Positions 1 to 7,069 of a stretch of 11,968 nucleotides of DNA are shown here, piece after piece; the stretch's first letter is position 1; every line of letters begins with the position of its first letter. Source of the stretch: JAIPAH01 sp964345255 (GTDB taxonomy: Bacteria; Bacteroidota; Bacteroidia; Bacteroidales; JAIPAH01). Position numbers and translations under genes: made by a program. The notes below the pieces were generated by a model, which was not told where the DNA came from, did not search any database, and was given only the letters and a program-made list of their open reading frames with translations. The stretch is taken from the NCBI GenBank assembly GCA_964345255.1, contig CAYFQK010000081.1, forward strand, positions 1 through 11,968, read 5' to 3'.

Positions 1-131
1 ATCCAGGGCTTGACCCGGAAATGACCGTAAGCGATAACTCGAAAAGCGAGGGGGATAGGGCAGCGAATATTGACTGGGGAACGTATCCCAGAAGTGTTTC
101 TTACAATTTTGGTGTACAAATTGGATTTTAA
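1..131 (+). CDS. SusC-like TonB-dependent outer-membrane receptor, C-terminal fragment
   Basis: Only the last 42 residues are present, read in the frame starting at base 3 and ending with TAA at 129-131. The tail contains DWGTYPRSVSYNFGVQIGF, which matches the usual end of SusC/RagA-type TonB-dependent receptors: a short YP-R segment, then a terminal beta strand closing on an aromatic residue at the very C terminus, the signal for outer-membrane barrel assembly. The SusD-like gene starts 10 nt after the stop, the standard order for these pairs. The protein would be the barrel of an outer-membrane import complex, with the SusD-like lipoprotein as its lid. Substrate cannot be told from this fragment. 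The fragment is too short for the call to stand alone; the neighbour makes it firm. Confidence 0.85.
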   Translation, partial: PGLDPEMTVSDNSKSEGDRAANIDWGTYPRSVSYNFGVQIGF

Positions 132-141
132 AAATAGGATT

Positions 142-1635
142 ATGAAGAAAGCAAAATTTATTTTAGCAATAACGGGAATACTTATTTTCAATGCATCATG
201 CAGTGATTTTTTGGATGAAGATATTCAGGGAGTGTATTCAAGCGACACCTTTTATAAAACAAAGGAGCAGGCAATTAGTTCTTTGAATGCTGTTTACGCT
301 TCTTCAGCTTTCACAAGCATAAACAATTGCTTGTGGGTGTTTGGCGATGTGGCCTCAGATGATGCCATTAAGGGTGGAAACCCGGGAGACCAAAGCGAGA
401 TTGAGTTTATTGATGAATTTGAAACTACCCCGGCTAATGGTTTTGTGGGATTTATATGGCAGCATTATTATGAGGGAATCACCCGGGCTAATAATGTCAT
501 TCATTATGTCCCCTCCATTGATATGGACGAAGACCTTAGAAAACGACTGGTAGGGGAGGCGAAAGCCCTGAGAGCTTATTTTTATTTTAATCTTGTGAAT
601 ATTTTTGGTGAAATCCCGCTTAAGGTAGATGCTGCTTTATCTACAGAAGACCTGCATGTGCCTGTTTCTTCTGTTGATGCAGTGTATCTGCAAATTATTC
701 AAGACCTTGAAGAAGCTGTGGCAGTATTGCCGGAAGCATACACTGGAAGTGAGGCCGGCAGGATAACAAAAGGAGGCGCTTATGGACTTCTTGCAAAAGC
801 CCATCTTTTTAGAGAAAACTGGGATGAATCGCTGGATGCGATCGAAGATTTTGAAACCATCGGTAAATATGACTTGTTGCCCGTATACAGGCACAATTTC
901 AGCCGGGCATTTGAAAACAATGCAGAGTCAGTGATAGAATTCCAACACCTCAGTGAGCAGGCGCCTTTTGAAGGAAGCTATCTAAACCAGTGGTTTAGTC
1001 CTCAAAAAGAAAATGGGTATTATTTTAATGCCCCTGCTCAAAGCCTGGTGGATACTTATGAAAAAACAGAAGAAGATATTGTTGACCCGCGCCTCGATTA
1101 CAGTATCGGACGCGAAGGCGGCAAATGGCTGAATAATGAACCCTTTGATCCCGAATGGTCACCTACCGGATACTTAACGAAAAAACACAGCCAGCCGCTG
1201 GATGAAATTCCGGCCGGTACGAAAGGGGATGCAGGGCTGAATTACACTTACATGCGTTATGCCGAAATTTTGCTCATGAAAGCCGAAGCGCTCAATGAAG
1301 CCGGAAGAACAGCGGAAGCGCTTGATCCGCTTAATCGAGTCAGGAAACGAGCTCGTGAAAGTTATCTGCATGACGATACCATTTCAGGATTTGGAGATAT
1401 CCCGGAAGGGTTATTGCCCGATATCCAAAATGGAAGTCAAAATGAAATCAGAGAAGCTATTCGTAAAGAAAGAAGGGTAGAGTTGGCTATGGAGTTTCAT
1501 CGTTTCTTTGATTTGATGAGATATGGTGCCGCTGTGGCCGAAGAGGCCCTTTCTGATAAAGGTTTTATTTATGCCAGTCACCGGTATTTTCCAATACCGC
1601 AAAGCGAAATAGATGCAAATAATTCAATTCAATAA
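142..1635 (+). CDS. SusD/RagB family outer-membrane nutrient-binding lipoprotein
   Basis: The 497-residue product is a normal length for SusD/RagB proteins, surface lipoproteins that bind oligosaccharides or peptides and cap a SusC transporter. I start it at the ATG at 142 because this gives a lysine start, a hydrophobic stretch and a lipobox ending FNASC (Cys20); an upstream in-frame ATG at 70 would run through the SusC end and hide the signal. After the cysteine comes SDFLDED, an acidic leader typical of surface-exposed lipoproteins. Family landmarks are visible: GEAKALRAYFYFNLVNIFGEIPL-type helix near 138-160, the YMRYAEILLMKAEALNEAG TPR-like helix near 370-388, the RKERRVELAMEFHRFFDLMRYG segment near 441-462 and the C-terminal YFPIPQSEIDAN. 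The C terminus stops at DANNSIQ, slightly shorter than many members. Probably co-transcribed with the SusC gene; the ligand is unknown. Confidence 0.95.
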   Translation: MKKAKFILAITGILIFNASCSDFLDEDIQGVYSSDTFYKTKEQAISSLNAVYASSAFTSINNCLWVFGDVASDDAIKGGNPGDQSEIEFIDEFETTPANGFVGFIWQHYYEGITRANNVIHYVPSIDMDEDLRKRLVGEAKALRAYFYFNLVNIFGEIPLKVDAALSTEDLHVPVSSVDAVYLQIIQDLEEAVAVLPEAYTGSEAGRITKGGAYGLLAKAHLFRENWDESLDAIEDFETIGKYDLLPVYRHNFSRAFENNAESVIEFQHLSEQAPFEGSYLNQWFSPQKENGYYFNAPAQSLVDTYEKTEEDIVDPRLDYSIGREGGKWLNNEPFDPEWSPTGYLTKKHSQPLDEIPAGTKGDAGLNYTYMRYAEILLMKAEALNEAGRTAEALDPLNRVRKRARESYLHDDTISGFGDIPEGLLPDIQNGSQNEIREAIRKERRVELAMEFHRFFDLMRYGAAVAEEALSDKGFIYASHRYFPIPQSEIDANNSIQ

Positions 1636-1665
1636 ATTTTCTAACTTAATTTAAATCAATCTATT

Positions 1666-2739
1666 ATGAAACTATTTAAAGTAAAACATTTAATGATGTT
1701 GTTGGCCTTTACCGTAGGTATGGCCGTGATTACAACAAGCTGTTCAGACGATGACGACGACGGAGACGATCCTGTACAGCAAGTAGACAAACAAACTTTG
1801 GCTGATAAAATTGCAGAAGCCGAAGACCTGATTCTTAACACCGAAGAAGGTACTGCCGAAGGGCAATATCAGCGCGGTGCCAAAGAAGAACTGCAAAGTG
1901 TAATTGACAACGCACAAGCAGTGTATGACGATGAAGATGCAACCCAAACCGAAGTGGATAATACGGTTGTAGCGCTTGAAAATGCCATTGATACATATCT
2001 GAGCAAGGAGATTACACCGATTGCCCCGGACGCTCTGGTAGGTCATTGGACTTTTGATGAAGGAGAAGGCACTGAAGCGGCCGATTATGCCGGCAACGGA
2101 CATAACGGTACGTTGCTTGAAGCGCCGGAAGGGTGGAACGGTGGTTTGCCTCAATGGGCTGCCGACCGCTATGGCGATGATAATAAAGCGCTGTTTTTCA
2201 ATGAAGGTTCTCATATTAAGATACCTTACCATCCTGATATGATACCAGGTCAGATGACAGTAGCATTATGGGTCAATGCCAGCGAAGTGCTGGAAAACAA
2301 CCGGTTCATCGGGCTGCACTCCTGGAATGGCTATAAATTCCAGTTGCAATCAGCTAACAAAGCTTTCTTTACAGCTTCTACCACAGAGGGAATTTATGAC
2401 AAAGACACCGATCCTCCGCTGGAGCTGGATACATGGTATCACCTGGCTGTTACAGTGGGTGACGGCAATATGACGTTCTATATCAACGGAACAGAAACCC
2501 AGAAATGGGATGATGTGCCCGGAGAGATGAGTACCGAATCTACGAATGACCTTGTTTTTGGTGTTGATTCAGACGAATACGCTCCTACGGCAGATAATTA
2601 TGATGAAGATCAAATTATACCACTCGATTGGGGAGGATACTTCCATGGACACATGGATGAAGTCAGAATTTATAAAACAATTCTAACAGAAACGCAAATA
2701 TCTTCTATTTACGAATTGGAAAAAGTTCCTGAAGAATAG
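1666..2739 (+). CDS. Surface lipoprotein with FIVAR-like and LamG (concanavalin A-like) domains
   Basis: This 357-residue protein has a signal peptide ending in TTSC (lipid-attached Cys26) followed by SDDDDDGDD, a very strong match to the acidic lipoprotein export signal that sends Bacteroidota lipoproteins to the cell surface. Residues about 40-115 form charged helices resembling FIVAR/small three-helix repeats (for example NAQAVYDDEDATQTEVDNTVVALENAI). Residues about 122-352 are a LamG/jelly-roll fold: HWTFDEGEGTEAADYAGNGH, MTVALWV, TWYHLAVTV, FYING and the closing GHMDEVRIYKTILTETQI. The gene lies 30 nt after the SusD-like gene, in the slot where SusCD systems commonly carry a surface glycan-binding protein. 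I infer glycan binding; no catalytic motif is visible, and the LamG fold could also be an adhesion module. A terminator follows at 2782. Confidence 0.85.
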   Translation: MKLFKVKHLMMLLAFTVGMAVITTSCSDDDDDGDDPVQQVDKQTLADKIAEAEDLILNTEEGTAEGQYQRGAKEELQSVIDNAQAVYDDEDATQTEVDNTVVALENAIDTYLSKEITPIAPDALVGHWTFDEGEGTEAADYAGNGHNGTLLEAPEGWNGGLPQWAADRYGDDNKALFFNEGSHIKIPYHPDMIPGQMTVALWVNASEVLENNRFIGLHSWNGYKFQLQSANKAFFTASTTEGIYDKDTDPPLELDTWYHLAVTVGDGNMTFYINGTETQKWDDVPGEMSTESTNDLVFGVDSDEYAPTADNYDEDQIIPLDWGGYFHGHMDEVRIYKTILTETQISSIYELEKVPEE

Positions 2740-2781
2740 CGTGAAAGTTTCTCACAGAAGGTTTAGTTATACTTTTTTTCC

Positions 2782-2815
2782 AAATAGGGGATGTTTTAAT
2801 GTCCCCTATTTTTTA
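2782..2815 (+). terminator. Intrinsic terminator of the SusC/SusD/LamG unit
   Basis: A perfect 10-bp stem, AAATAGGGGA (2782-2791) and TCCCCTATTT (2802-2811), encloses a 10-nt loop and runs straight into a T-rich tail (TTTATT). It sits 42 nt after the stop of the LamG lipoprotein gene and marks the end of that transcript. The opposite strand has a weaker T tract, so the plus direction is favoured. Confidence 0.85.
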
Positions 2816-2854
2816 TTGCAAATCCATAGCAAAAAATATTATATAAAAACAAAA

Positions 2855-2892
2855 GGTAGGGGTGTAACTTAAACCCATCAACTACACCCACC
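2855..2892 (-). terminator. Possible bulged terminator of the acyltransferase/FMN enzyme unit
   Basis: Read on the minus strand, about 40 nt after the stop at 2930, GGT-GGGTGTA can pair with TACACCC-CT-ACC around a 16-nt loop, leaving a 2-nt bulge, and the downstream arm is followed by TTTTGTTTTTATA. The arms are 2855-2866 and 2883-2892. The long loop and bulge make it a weaker call than the hairpin at 2782. Confidence 0.4.
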
Positions 2893-2929
2893 CTAAAACG
2901 GACGTTTACCTGTTTTCTCATAAGCTGCT

Positions 2930-3877
2930 CTATTCAAACCTGATTTTACCTATAGTTTCAGCCGTTTTGTTGAATTCATTGATGATATCCTTGAGTATAA
3001 CTGCTGCCGGTTTAATCTCATCGAAGGTCTGAGCAACCTGCCCGATTTCCAGCTCGCCCTCATCCAAATCTCCATCAAACATTCCTTTTTTAGCCCGGCC
3101 TCTTCCTAGTAGCTCCTTCAATTCTTCAGGAGTTGCTCCTTCATTTTCCATTTTTTCTATTTCATGGAAAAACTTATTTTTTATCAGGCGGACAGGAACT
3201 ACCTTCTTCATGGTTAGTTTAGTTCCGCCATCAGGGATTTCAACCACTTTGTTTTTAAAATTTTCATGGGAGGAGGATTCAGCGCTGGCGGCAAAGCGGC
3301 TGCCAATCTGAACACCATCCGCTCCCAAAGCCATCGCGGCAAGCATGGCCCGGCCGCTGCCAATTCCGCCTGCTGCGATCAAAGGGATTTCCAGTTTATT
3401 CTGGAGATAGGGTATTAGCGTCATTGTGGTGGTTTCTTCTATTCCGTTATGTCCCCCGGCCTCAAATCCTTCGGCTACTATCGCATCGACTCCTGCCTCC
3501 TGCGATTTGAGAGCAAATTTCAGGTTGGCTACCACATGTATCACTTTCACACCATACTCTTTTAAAGCGCTGGTATATTTTTTAGGATTTCCGGCCGAGG
3601 TGAATACGATGTTTACTCCTTCCTCCAACGTGATTTTTATTAGCTCATCTACCTGGGGATAAAGCAGCGGGATATTTACACCAAAAGGTTTATCCGTAGC
3701 TTCTTTGCACCGGCGAACATGCTCGCGAAATATTTCAGGATACATGGAACCGCCTCCGATAAGGCCGAGTCCCCCGGCGTTACTGACGGCGGATGCCAGT
3801 TTCCATCCACTGTTCCAAATCATCCCGGCCTGTATCACCGGATATTGAATATTAAAGAGTGAGGTGATGCGATTCAT
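2930..3877 (-). CDS. FMN-dependent nitronate monooxygenase / FabK-type enoyl-ACP reductase family protein
   Basis: The 315-residue protein is a TIM-barrel FMN enzyme of the 2-nitropropane dioxygenase superfamily. Visible landmarks are IQYPVIQAGM near the N terminus, SNAGGLGLIGGG (32-43), TDKPFGVNI (61-69), AEGFEAGGH (135-143) with the active-site His143, IPLIAAGGIGSGR (164-176) and GADGVQIGSRF (185-195), the phosphate-binding end of the FMN site. This superfamily includes nitronate monooxygenases, which oxidise alkyl nitronates, and FabK, which reduces enoyl-ACP in fatty-acid elongation. Length, the TDKPFGVNI and GNPKKY segments, the ESSSHENFKNK region and the late GDLDEGELEIGQVA segment look closer to FabK as I remember it, but I could not align them. 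The gene starts 3 nt after the acyltransferase stop, so the two are almost certainly co-transcribed. That context favours a lipid role without proving it. Confidence 0.85.
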   Translation of the reverse strand: MNRITSLFNIQYPVIQAGMIWNSGWKLASAVSNAGGLGLIGGGSMYPEIFREHVRRCKEATDKPFGVNIPLLYPQVDELIKITLEEGVNIVFTSAGNPKKYTSALKEYGVKVIHVVANLKFALKSQEAGVDAIVAEGFEAGGHNGIEETTTMTLIPYLQNKLEIPLIAAGGIGSGRAMLAAMALGADGVQIGSRFAASAESSSHENFKNKVVEIPDGGTKLTMKKVVPVRLIKNKFFHEIEKMENEGATPEELKELLGRGRAKKGMFDGDLDEGELEIGQVAQTFDEIKPAAVILKDIINEFNKTAETIGKIRFE

Positions 3878-3880
3878 ACT

Positions 3881-4792
3881 TTATTCTTTTTCCGTTGTTT
3901 TTGGCGATTGCTCCTTTCGTGTTTTTTTCCACCTGCGGTGCGACCAGAGCCAGAATTCGGGTTTTTCCCTGATAGATTTTTCCAGCCTCTTCATGTATAG
4001 TTTTGTGACCTCTCCTTCAGGTAAACTTGAGGGATCGCTTGTCATCACTTCCCCGGTAAGGGTGTAAAAACCTCTTTTTTGTTTTTGAATATCAAGATAC
4101 AAAACAGGCAAATTAAATAGCCTGGCATATCTTTCAGGGCCATGGAGGCAGGCAGTATCCTGATTAAGGAAATCCACCCAGATGGCTCTTTTGAGTTTCG
4201 AGGGACTTTGGTCAGCCGCAAGCACATAAAGGTAAGGCTTGTTCTGCCTTTCCTTAAAGGCTTTGTACGTTTTAAAAATTGATATTAATTCGGTTCCAAA
4301 ACTATTCCTGATATTTTTCAAAAACTTGTCGATATAGGGATTTGAAAGCGGTTTATACAAAATCATTACATTGGCATTAAGCTGTGTGCTCCCCGACATG
4401 GTCCCCCATTCCCAGTTGTTGTAGTGAGCCACGACTCCAATAACTCCTTTTCCGGCATCAAGGTACCTCTGGGCTAATTCAGGATTAACGATGTGATGTC
4501 TTTTATAAACCTGTTTCTTTGTCATGGCAAAACCCTTAATGCTCTCCACGAGTATATCTCCCAGATGTTTGTAGAACCTTTTCATAATGACTTTACGCTC
4601 TTTATCCGATTTTTCGGGGAAAGAACGGTAAAGGTTATCGGAGACCACTTTTCTTCGGTATTTTATTACATGGAAAAGCAGGAAGGATAGCCCGTCAGAT
4701 AGAATGTAAACTACCCGAAAGGGCATGATGGCAAAAAGCCCCACAAAAAACAGGAAGAAAAGATATGATATAAAATAACCGGCTTTTTTCAT
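3881..4792 (-). CDS. Lysophospholipid acyltransferase family protein (LpxL/HtrB-type lipid A acyltransferase)
   Basis: The 303-residue protein matches the LpxL/HtrB family, inner-membrane enzymes that move an acyl chain from acyl-ACP to a lipid A precursor or a related lipid. It begins MKKAGYFISY and has one hydrophobic anchor at about 5-40. The catalytic H-x4-E motif is VAHYNNWEWG (His123, Glu128). Further family landmarks are KYRRKVVSDNLYRSFPEKS near 44-62, the AADQSP segment at 192-197, the HGPERYARLFNLPV region and FWLWSHRRWK near the C terminus, which ends in a basic tail. In Bacteroidota some members of this family make other acylated lipids, so the exact acceptor is open. It heads a two-gene unit and diverges from the MsbA-type exporter gene across a 147-nt control region, a fitting arrangement for envelope lipid assembly. 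Confidence 0.92.
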   Translation of the reverse strand: MKKAGYFISYLFFLFFVGLFAIMPFRVVYILSDGLSFLLFHVIKYRRKVVSDNLYRSFPEKSDKERKVIMKRFYKHLGDILVESIKGFAMTKKQVYKRHHIVNPELAQRYLDAGKGVIGVVAHYNNWEWGTMSGSTQLNANVMILYKPLSNPYIDKFLKNIRNSFGTELISIFKTYKAFKERQNKPYLYVLAADQSPSKLKRAIWVDFLNQDTACLHGPERYARLFNLPVLYLDIQKQKRGFYTLTGEVMTSDPSSLPEGEVTKLYMKRLEKSIREKPEFWLWSHRRWKKTRKEQSPKTTEKE

Positions 4793-4811
4793 TTGATGGA
4801 TTTTTCTGCGG

Positions 4812-4819
4812 CAAATATA
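4812..4819 (-). promoter_or_regulatory. Candidate -7 box for the acyltransferase unit
   Basis: On the minus strand this reads TATATTTG, an exact match to the Bacteroidota -7 consensus TAnnTTTG. It lies 19 nt before the acyltransferase ATG at 4792, so the leader would be very short. I see no clear TTTG-type -33 element at the usual 19-20 nt spacing. Confidence 0.5.
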
Positions 4820-4842
4820 GCATTTTCAGGGGGGCGAAGGAA

Positions 4843-4856
4843 TATTACGAGTAATA
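4843..4856. promoter_or_regulatory. Palindrome TATTAC-GA-GTAATA, candidate operator
   Basis: This is a perfect inverted repeat with 6-bp arms and a 2-nt spacer. It lies 23 nt upstream of the minus-strand -7 box at 4812-4819, covering or abutting the -33 region of that promoter, a typical place for a repressor or activator dimer. A related palindrome lies at 4888-4900. The binding protein is unknown. Confidence 0.4.
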
Positions 4857-4887
4857 ACAATATCAAAAAACTAATGGAGCGATAGCG

Positions 4888-4900
4888 ATTACGTTGTAAT
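4888..4900. promoter_or_regulatory. Palindrome ATTAC-GTT-GTAAT, candidate operator
   Basis: This is a perfect inverted repeat with 5-bp arms and a 3-nt spacer, sharing the ATTAC/GTAAT half-sites of the palindrome at 4843-4856, about 45 bp away centre to centre. It ends 8 nt before the plus-strand -7 box at 4909, inside the core promoter of the msbA-type gene. Its 11-bp core recurs in reverse complement at 6794-6804. Confidence 0.4.
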
Positions 4901-4908
4901 AAATGCCT

Positions 4909-4916
4909 TAAATTTG
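4909..4916 (+). promoter_or_regulatory. Candidate -7 box for the msbA-type gene
   Basis: The sequence TAAATTTG matches the Bacteroidota -7 consensus TAnnTTTG exactly and lies 23 nt before the ATG at 4940. No convincing -33 TTTG is present at normal spacing; a palindrome occupies part of that space, which would suit a regulated promoter. Confidence 0.5.
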
Positions 4917-4939
4917 TGGCCTTAATAAGCTTCGTTTAA

Positions 4940-6769
4940 ATGAGTAAATTTTCAAACCTCATCAAGATCACTCGTTTCATAAAGCCCTACTGGGGAAAGT
5001 TGGCACTAAGTATAGCGGCCGCAACAGTTGGAACACTTTTTTCCCTATTCTCTTTTGCTATGGCCATGCCATTTCTTAAGATTCTTTTTGAGAACCAGGA
5101 GATGGTGACAGAGCCAAAGCCTTTTGCTTTAAACAGGGATGCGATTTTGCACAACATCAACTACTACATCTCCAATATTATTGCAGATGAAGGTCAGGTG
5201 GCAGCATTGGGAATTGTTAGCGTGCTTATACTGATTTTCGTTTTTTTTAAAACGTCCATGACCTACATGGGGAATTATCTACTGGCCCCAATACGCACAG
5301 GGATAGTCAGAGATATTCGTGATGAGATGTATCGAAAAATACTTGATCTTCAGCTGGCGTTTTTTAGTGAGGAGCGGAAAGGAGATATCATTTCCCGGAT
5401 GACAGGAGATGTGCAGGAGATTGAGCGTTCCGTGATGAAATCTATCAAAAACGCGATTAAAGCACCCATTACCATCATCATGTATTTTGTTTCTCTGATG
5501 ATTTTAAGCTGGCAGATGACATTATTTGTGCTCATTCTTCTTCCCCTCAGCGGGCTGGTAATTGGTAGGATAGGAAAATCGCTGCGAAAAAAATCTTTGA
5601 GAGGGCAGCGCAAGCTTGGAGTTTTGCTTTCTTATATTGAGGAAACACTTTTCGGGCTCACTATTATAAAAGCTTTTAATGGCGAAACCTCCTTCGCTAA
5701 AAGGTTTGGGAATGAAAACAATCGCTACTCGCGCCTGATGAAAAAGGTGTGGCGGCGACGCGACCTGGCCGGCCCATTAAGTGAATATCTCTCTACCATT
5801 GTCATAGTAGTGGTGATGTACTATGGAGGAATGATGGTATTAAATGATAATTCGGGATTATCACCCGAAGCGTTTATTACTTACCTCATCATTTTTTCAC
5901 AGATTATTCCGCCTGCCAAGCAGGTTTCCAATGTTTATTACAATGTTCAGCGGGGGATGGCAAGCGTCGACAGAGTGCGGGATATCATGTCGGCGAAGGT
6001 TAAAATTACTGAAAAAACCGATGCCATAGCGATCGCTGATTTCAAAAAGGATATCAGCTATTCTAACGTCTACTTTAGATATACGGATAAAAATGTGTTG
6101 AAAAATATCAACCTGGATATTCCTAAAGGAGATACGGTGGCCCTGGTCGGACAGTCCGGTGCCGGAAAATCAACTCTGGCCAATTTATTACCCCGGTTTT
6201 ATGATGTGACAGAAGGACAGGTCACGATTGACGGGATTGATTTGAGAGAGTATAAAATTCAGGATTTGAGGGATTTGATGGGTATTGTTACCCAGGAATC
6301 TATTCTTTTTAATGACACCATTTATGATAACATTGCTTTTGGAATTACCGGGGCAAAAGAAGAAGATGTTGTTTCTGCAGCTAAAATTGCTAATGCACAT
6401 GCATTTATCGTAGAGACAGAGCATGGATACCAAACAAATATCGGCGATCGGGGCTCAAAACTATCAGGAGGACAAAGACAGCGAATAAGCATCGCTCGTG
6501 CTATACTGAAAAATCCTCCGATCCTCATTCTCGACGAAGCGACCTCCTCGCTGGATACTGAATCGGAATCACTCGTTAAAGATGCCATGGAAAAGCTGAT
6601 GTCGAATCGCACCTCCTTGATAATTGCTCACAGGCTATCTACCATTCAGAATGCAGACAAGATTGTAGTGATGGAAGAGGGAGAGATAGTTGAGAGCGGT
6701 ACGCACAATGAGCTGTTGGATAAGCAGGGCGTTTATGCCAAATTGTATAGCATGCAGGTTTTCGAATAA
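4940..6769 (+). CDS. msbA: ABC exporter, MsbA-type lipid A/multidrug flippase (fused permease and ATPase)
   Basis: The 609-residue protein is a half-size type IV ABC exporter that would work as a homodimer in the inner membrane. The N-terminal half (about 1-345) carries six membrane segments, with clear hydrophobic stretches near 21-48, 89-104, 172-190, 193-210, 284-300 and 310-325. The C-terminal ATPase has Walker A GQSGAGKST (404-412), the Q-loop Gln452 in VTQES, the signature LSGGQRQR (508-515), Walker B ILILDE (528-533) with catalytic Glu533, the D-loop SSLD and the switch His564 in IIAHRLS. All key residues are present. The fold fits MsbA, which flips lipid A-core, but sequence alone does not separate lipid flippases from drug exporters. 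The divergent lipid acyltransferase supports the lipid role. A hairpin follows directly after the stop. Confidence 0.88.
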   Translation: MSKFSNLIKITRFIKPYWGKLALSIAAATVGTLFSLFSFAMAMPFLKILFENQEMVTEPKPFALNRDAILHNINYYISNIIADEGQVAALGIVSVLILIFVFFKTSMTYMGNYLLAPIRTGIVRDIRDEMYRKILDLQLAFFSEERKGDIISRMTGDVQEIERSVMKSIKNAIKAPITIIMYFVSLMILSWQMTLFVLILLPLSGLVIGRIGKSLRKKSLRGQRKLGVLLSYIEETLFGLTIIKAFNGETSFAKRFGNENNRYSRLMKKVWRRRDLAGPLSEYLSTIVIVVVMYYGGMMVLNDNSGLSPEAFITYLIIFSQIIPPAKQVSNVYYNVQRGMASVDRVRDIMSAKVKITEKTDAIAIADFKKDISYSNVYFRYTDKNVLKNINLDIPKGDTVALVGQSGAGKSTLANLLPRFYDVTEGQVTIDGIDLREYKIQDLRDLMGIVTQESILFNDTIYDNIAFGITGAKEEDVVSAAKIANAHAFIVETEHGYQTNIGDRGSKLSGGQRQRISIARAILKNPPILILDEATSSLDTESESLVKDAMEKLMSNRTSLIIAHRLSTIQNADKIVVMEEGEIVESGTHNELLDKQGVYAKLYSMQVFE

Positions 6770-6771
6770 AA

Positions 6772-6795
6772 AAGGGGGCTGAGAAATGCCCCCTT
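6772..6795 (-). terminator. Hairpin after msbA, a canonical terminator only on the minus strand
   Basis: A perfect 8-bp stem, AAGGGGGC (6772-6779) and GCCCCCTT (6788-6795), has an 8-nt loop and lies 2 nt after the msbA stop codon. On the minus strand it runs on into TTTTATTCG, giving a good T tract; on the plus strand the tail is ACAACG. By sequence it should stop minus-strand transcripts coming from the rsmI unit, and in the plus direction it may act as a transcript-end stabiliser or partial terminator. Confidence 0.7.
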
Positions 6796-7069
6796 ACAAC
6801 GTAAACTAACTAAAACTACTAACTATTATGAGAAAACTACTACTTTATTTTATTCATAATGTCATTACAAAAAACGTCAAATCTTATTGAATAGTTTTTG
6901 CATCAATGTTAAATAATTATAAAAAATTCGTGCCAAGATTAATTATTGACTGATTATGAATATTTAATAGCCAGTTTTTGTCTTTTTTCTGATAAAATAC
7001 TGTCCGGTTTTTAAATGGATTGTCCGCTAGTAAAACAGAAGGTTTTTCTTAGCCCCTTTGGCAATTAAG
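6796..7069. other. Gene-poor convergent gap with one orphan short reading frame
   Basis: This AT-rich stretch separates the msbA and rsmI ends and holds no convincing gene. It begins with the palindromic 11-mer TTACAACGTAA (6794-6804), then a CTAACTAAAACTACTAACTATT leader-like run and a 20-codon reading frame at 6828-6890 starting MRKLLLYFIHNV and ending TGA. That start resembles a signal-peptide beginning but stops before any mature domain, so it could be a gene remnant or chance. The rest (6891-7069) shows only AT-rich sequence and a 6-bp direct repeat TGTCCG near 6991 and 7021. On the minus strand it would be the 3' untranslated region of the rsmI transcript. Confidence 0.5.

Noticed and set aside
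70..141. In-frame upstream ATG that would lengthen the SusD-like protein by 24 residues
   Set aside because: It overlaps the end of the SusC reading frame and puts a non-signal sequence before the lipobox; the ATG at 142 gives a normal lipoprotein start.
1744..2232. Long open frame (162 codons) on the minus strand inside the LamG lipoprotein gene
   Set aside because: The plus-strand gene has clear domains and a lipobox; the antisense frame shows no family motif and reflects codon use of the real gene.
2930..3877. Firm naming of the FMN enzyme as nitronate monooxygenase
   Set aside because: Motifs are shared by nitronate monooxygenase and FabK, so a family-level call is all the sequence supports.
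6851..6962. 10-bp inverted repeat TATTCATAAT / ATTATGAATA about 92 nt apart
   Set aside because: Very AT-rich, does not extend on either side, and is near what chance allows in a 300-nt AT-rich gap.
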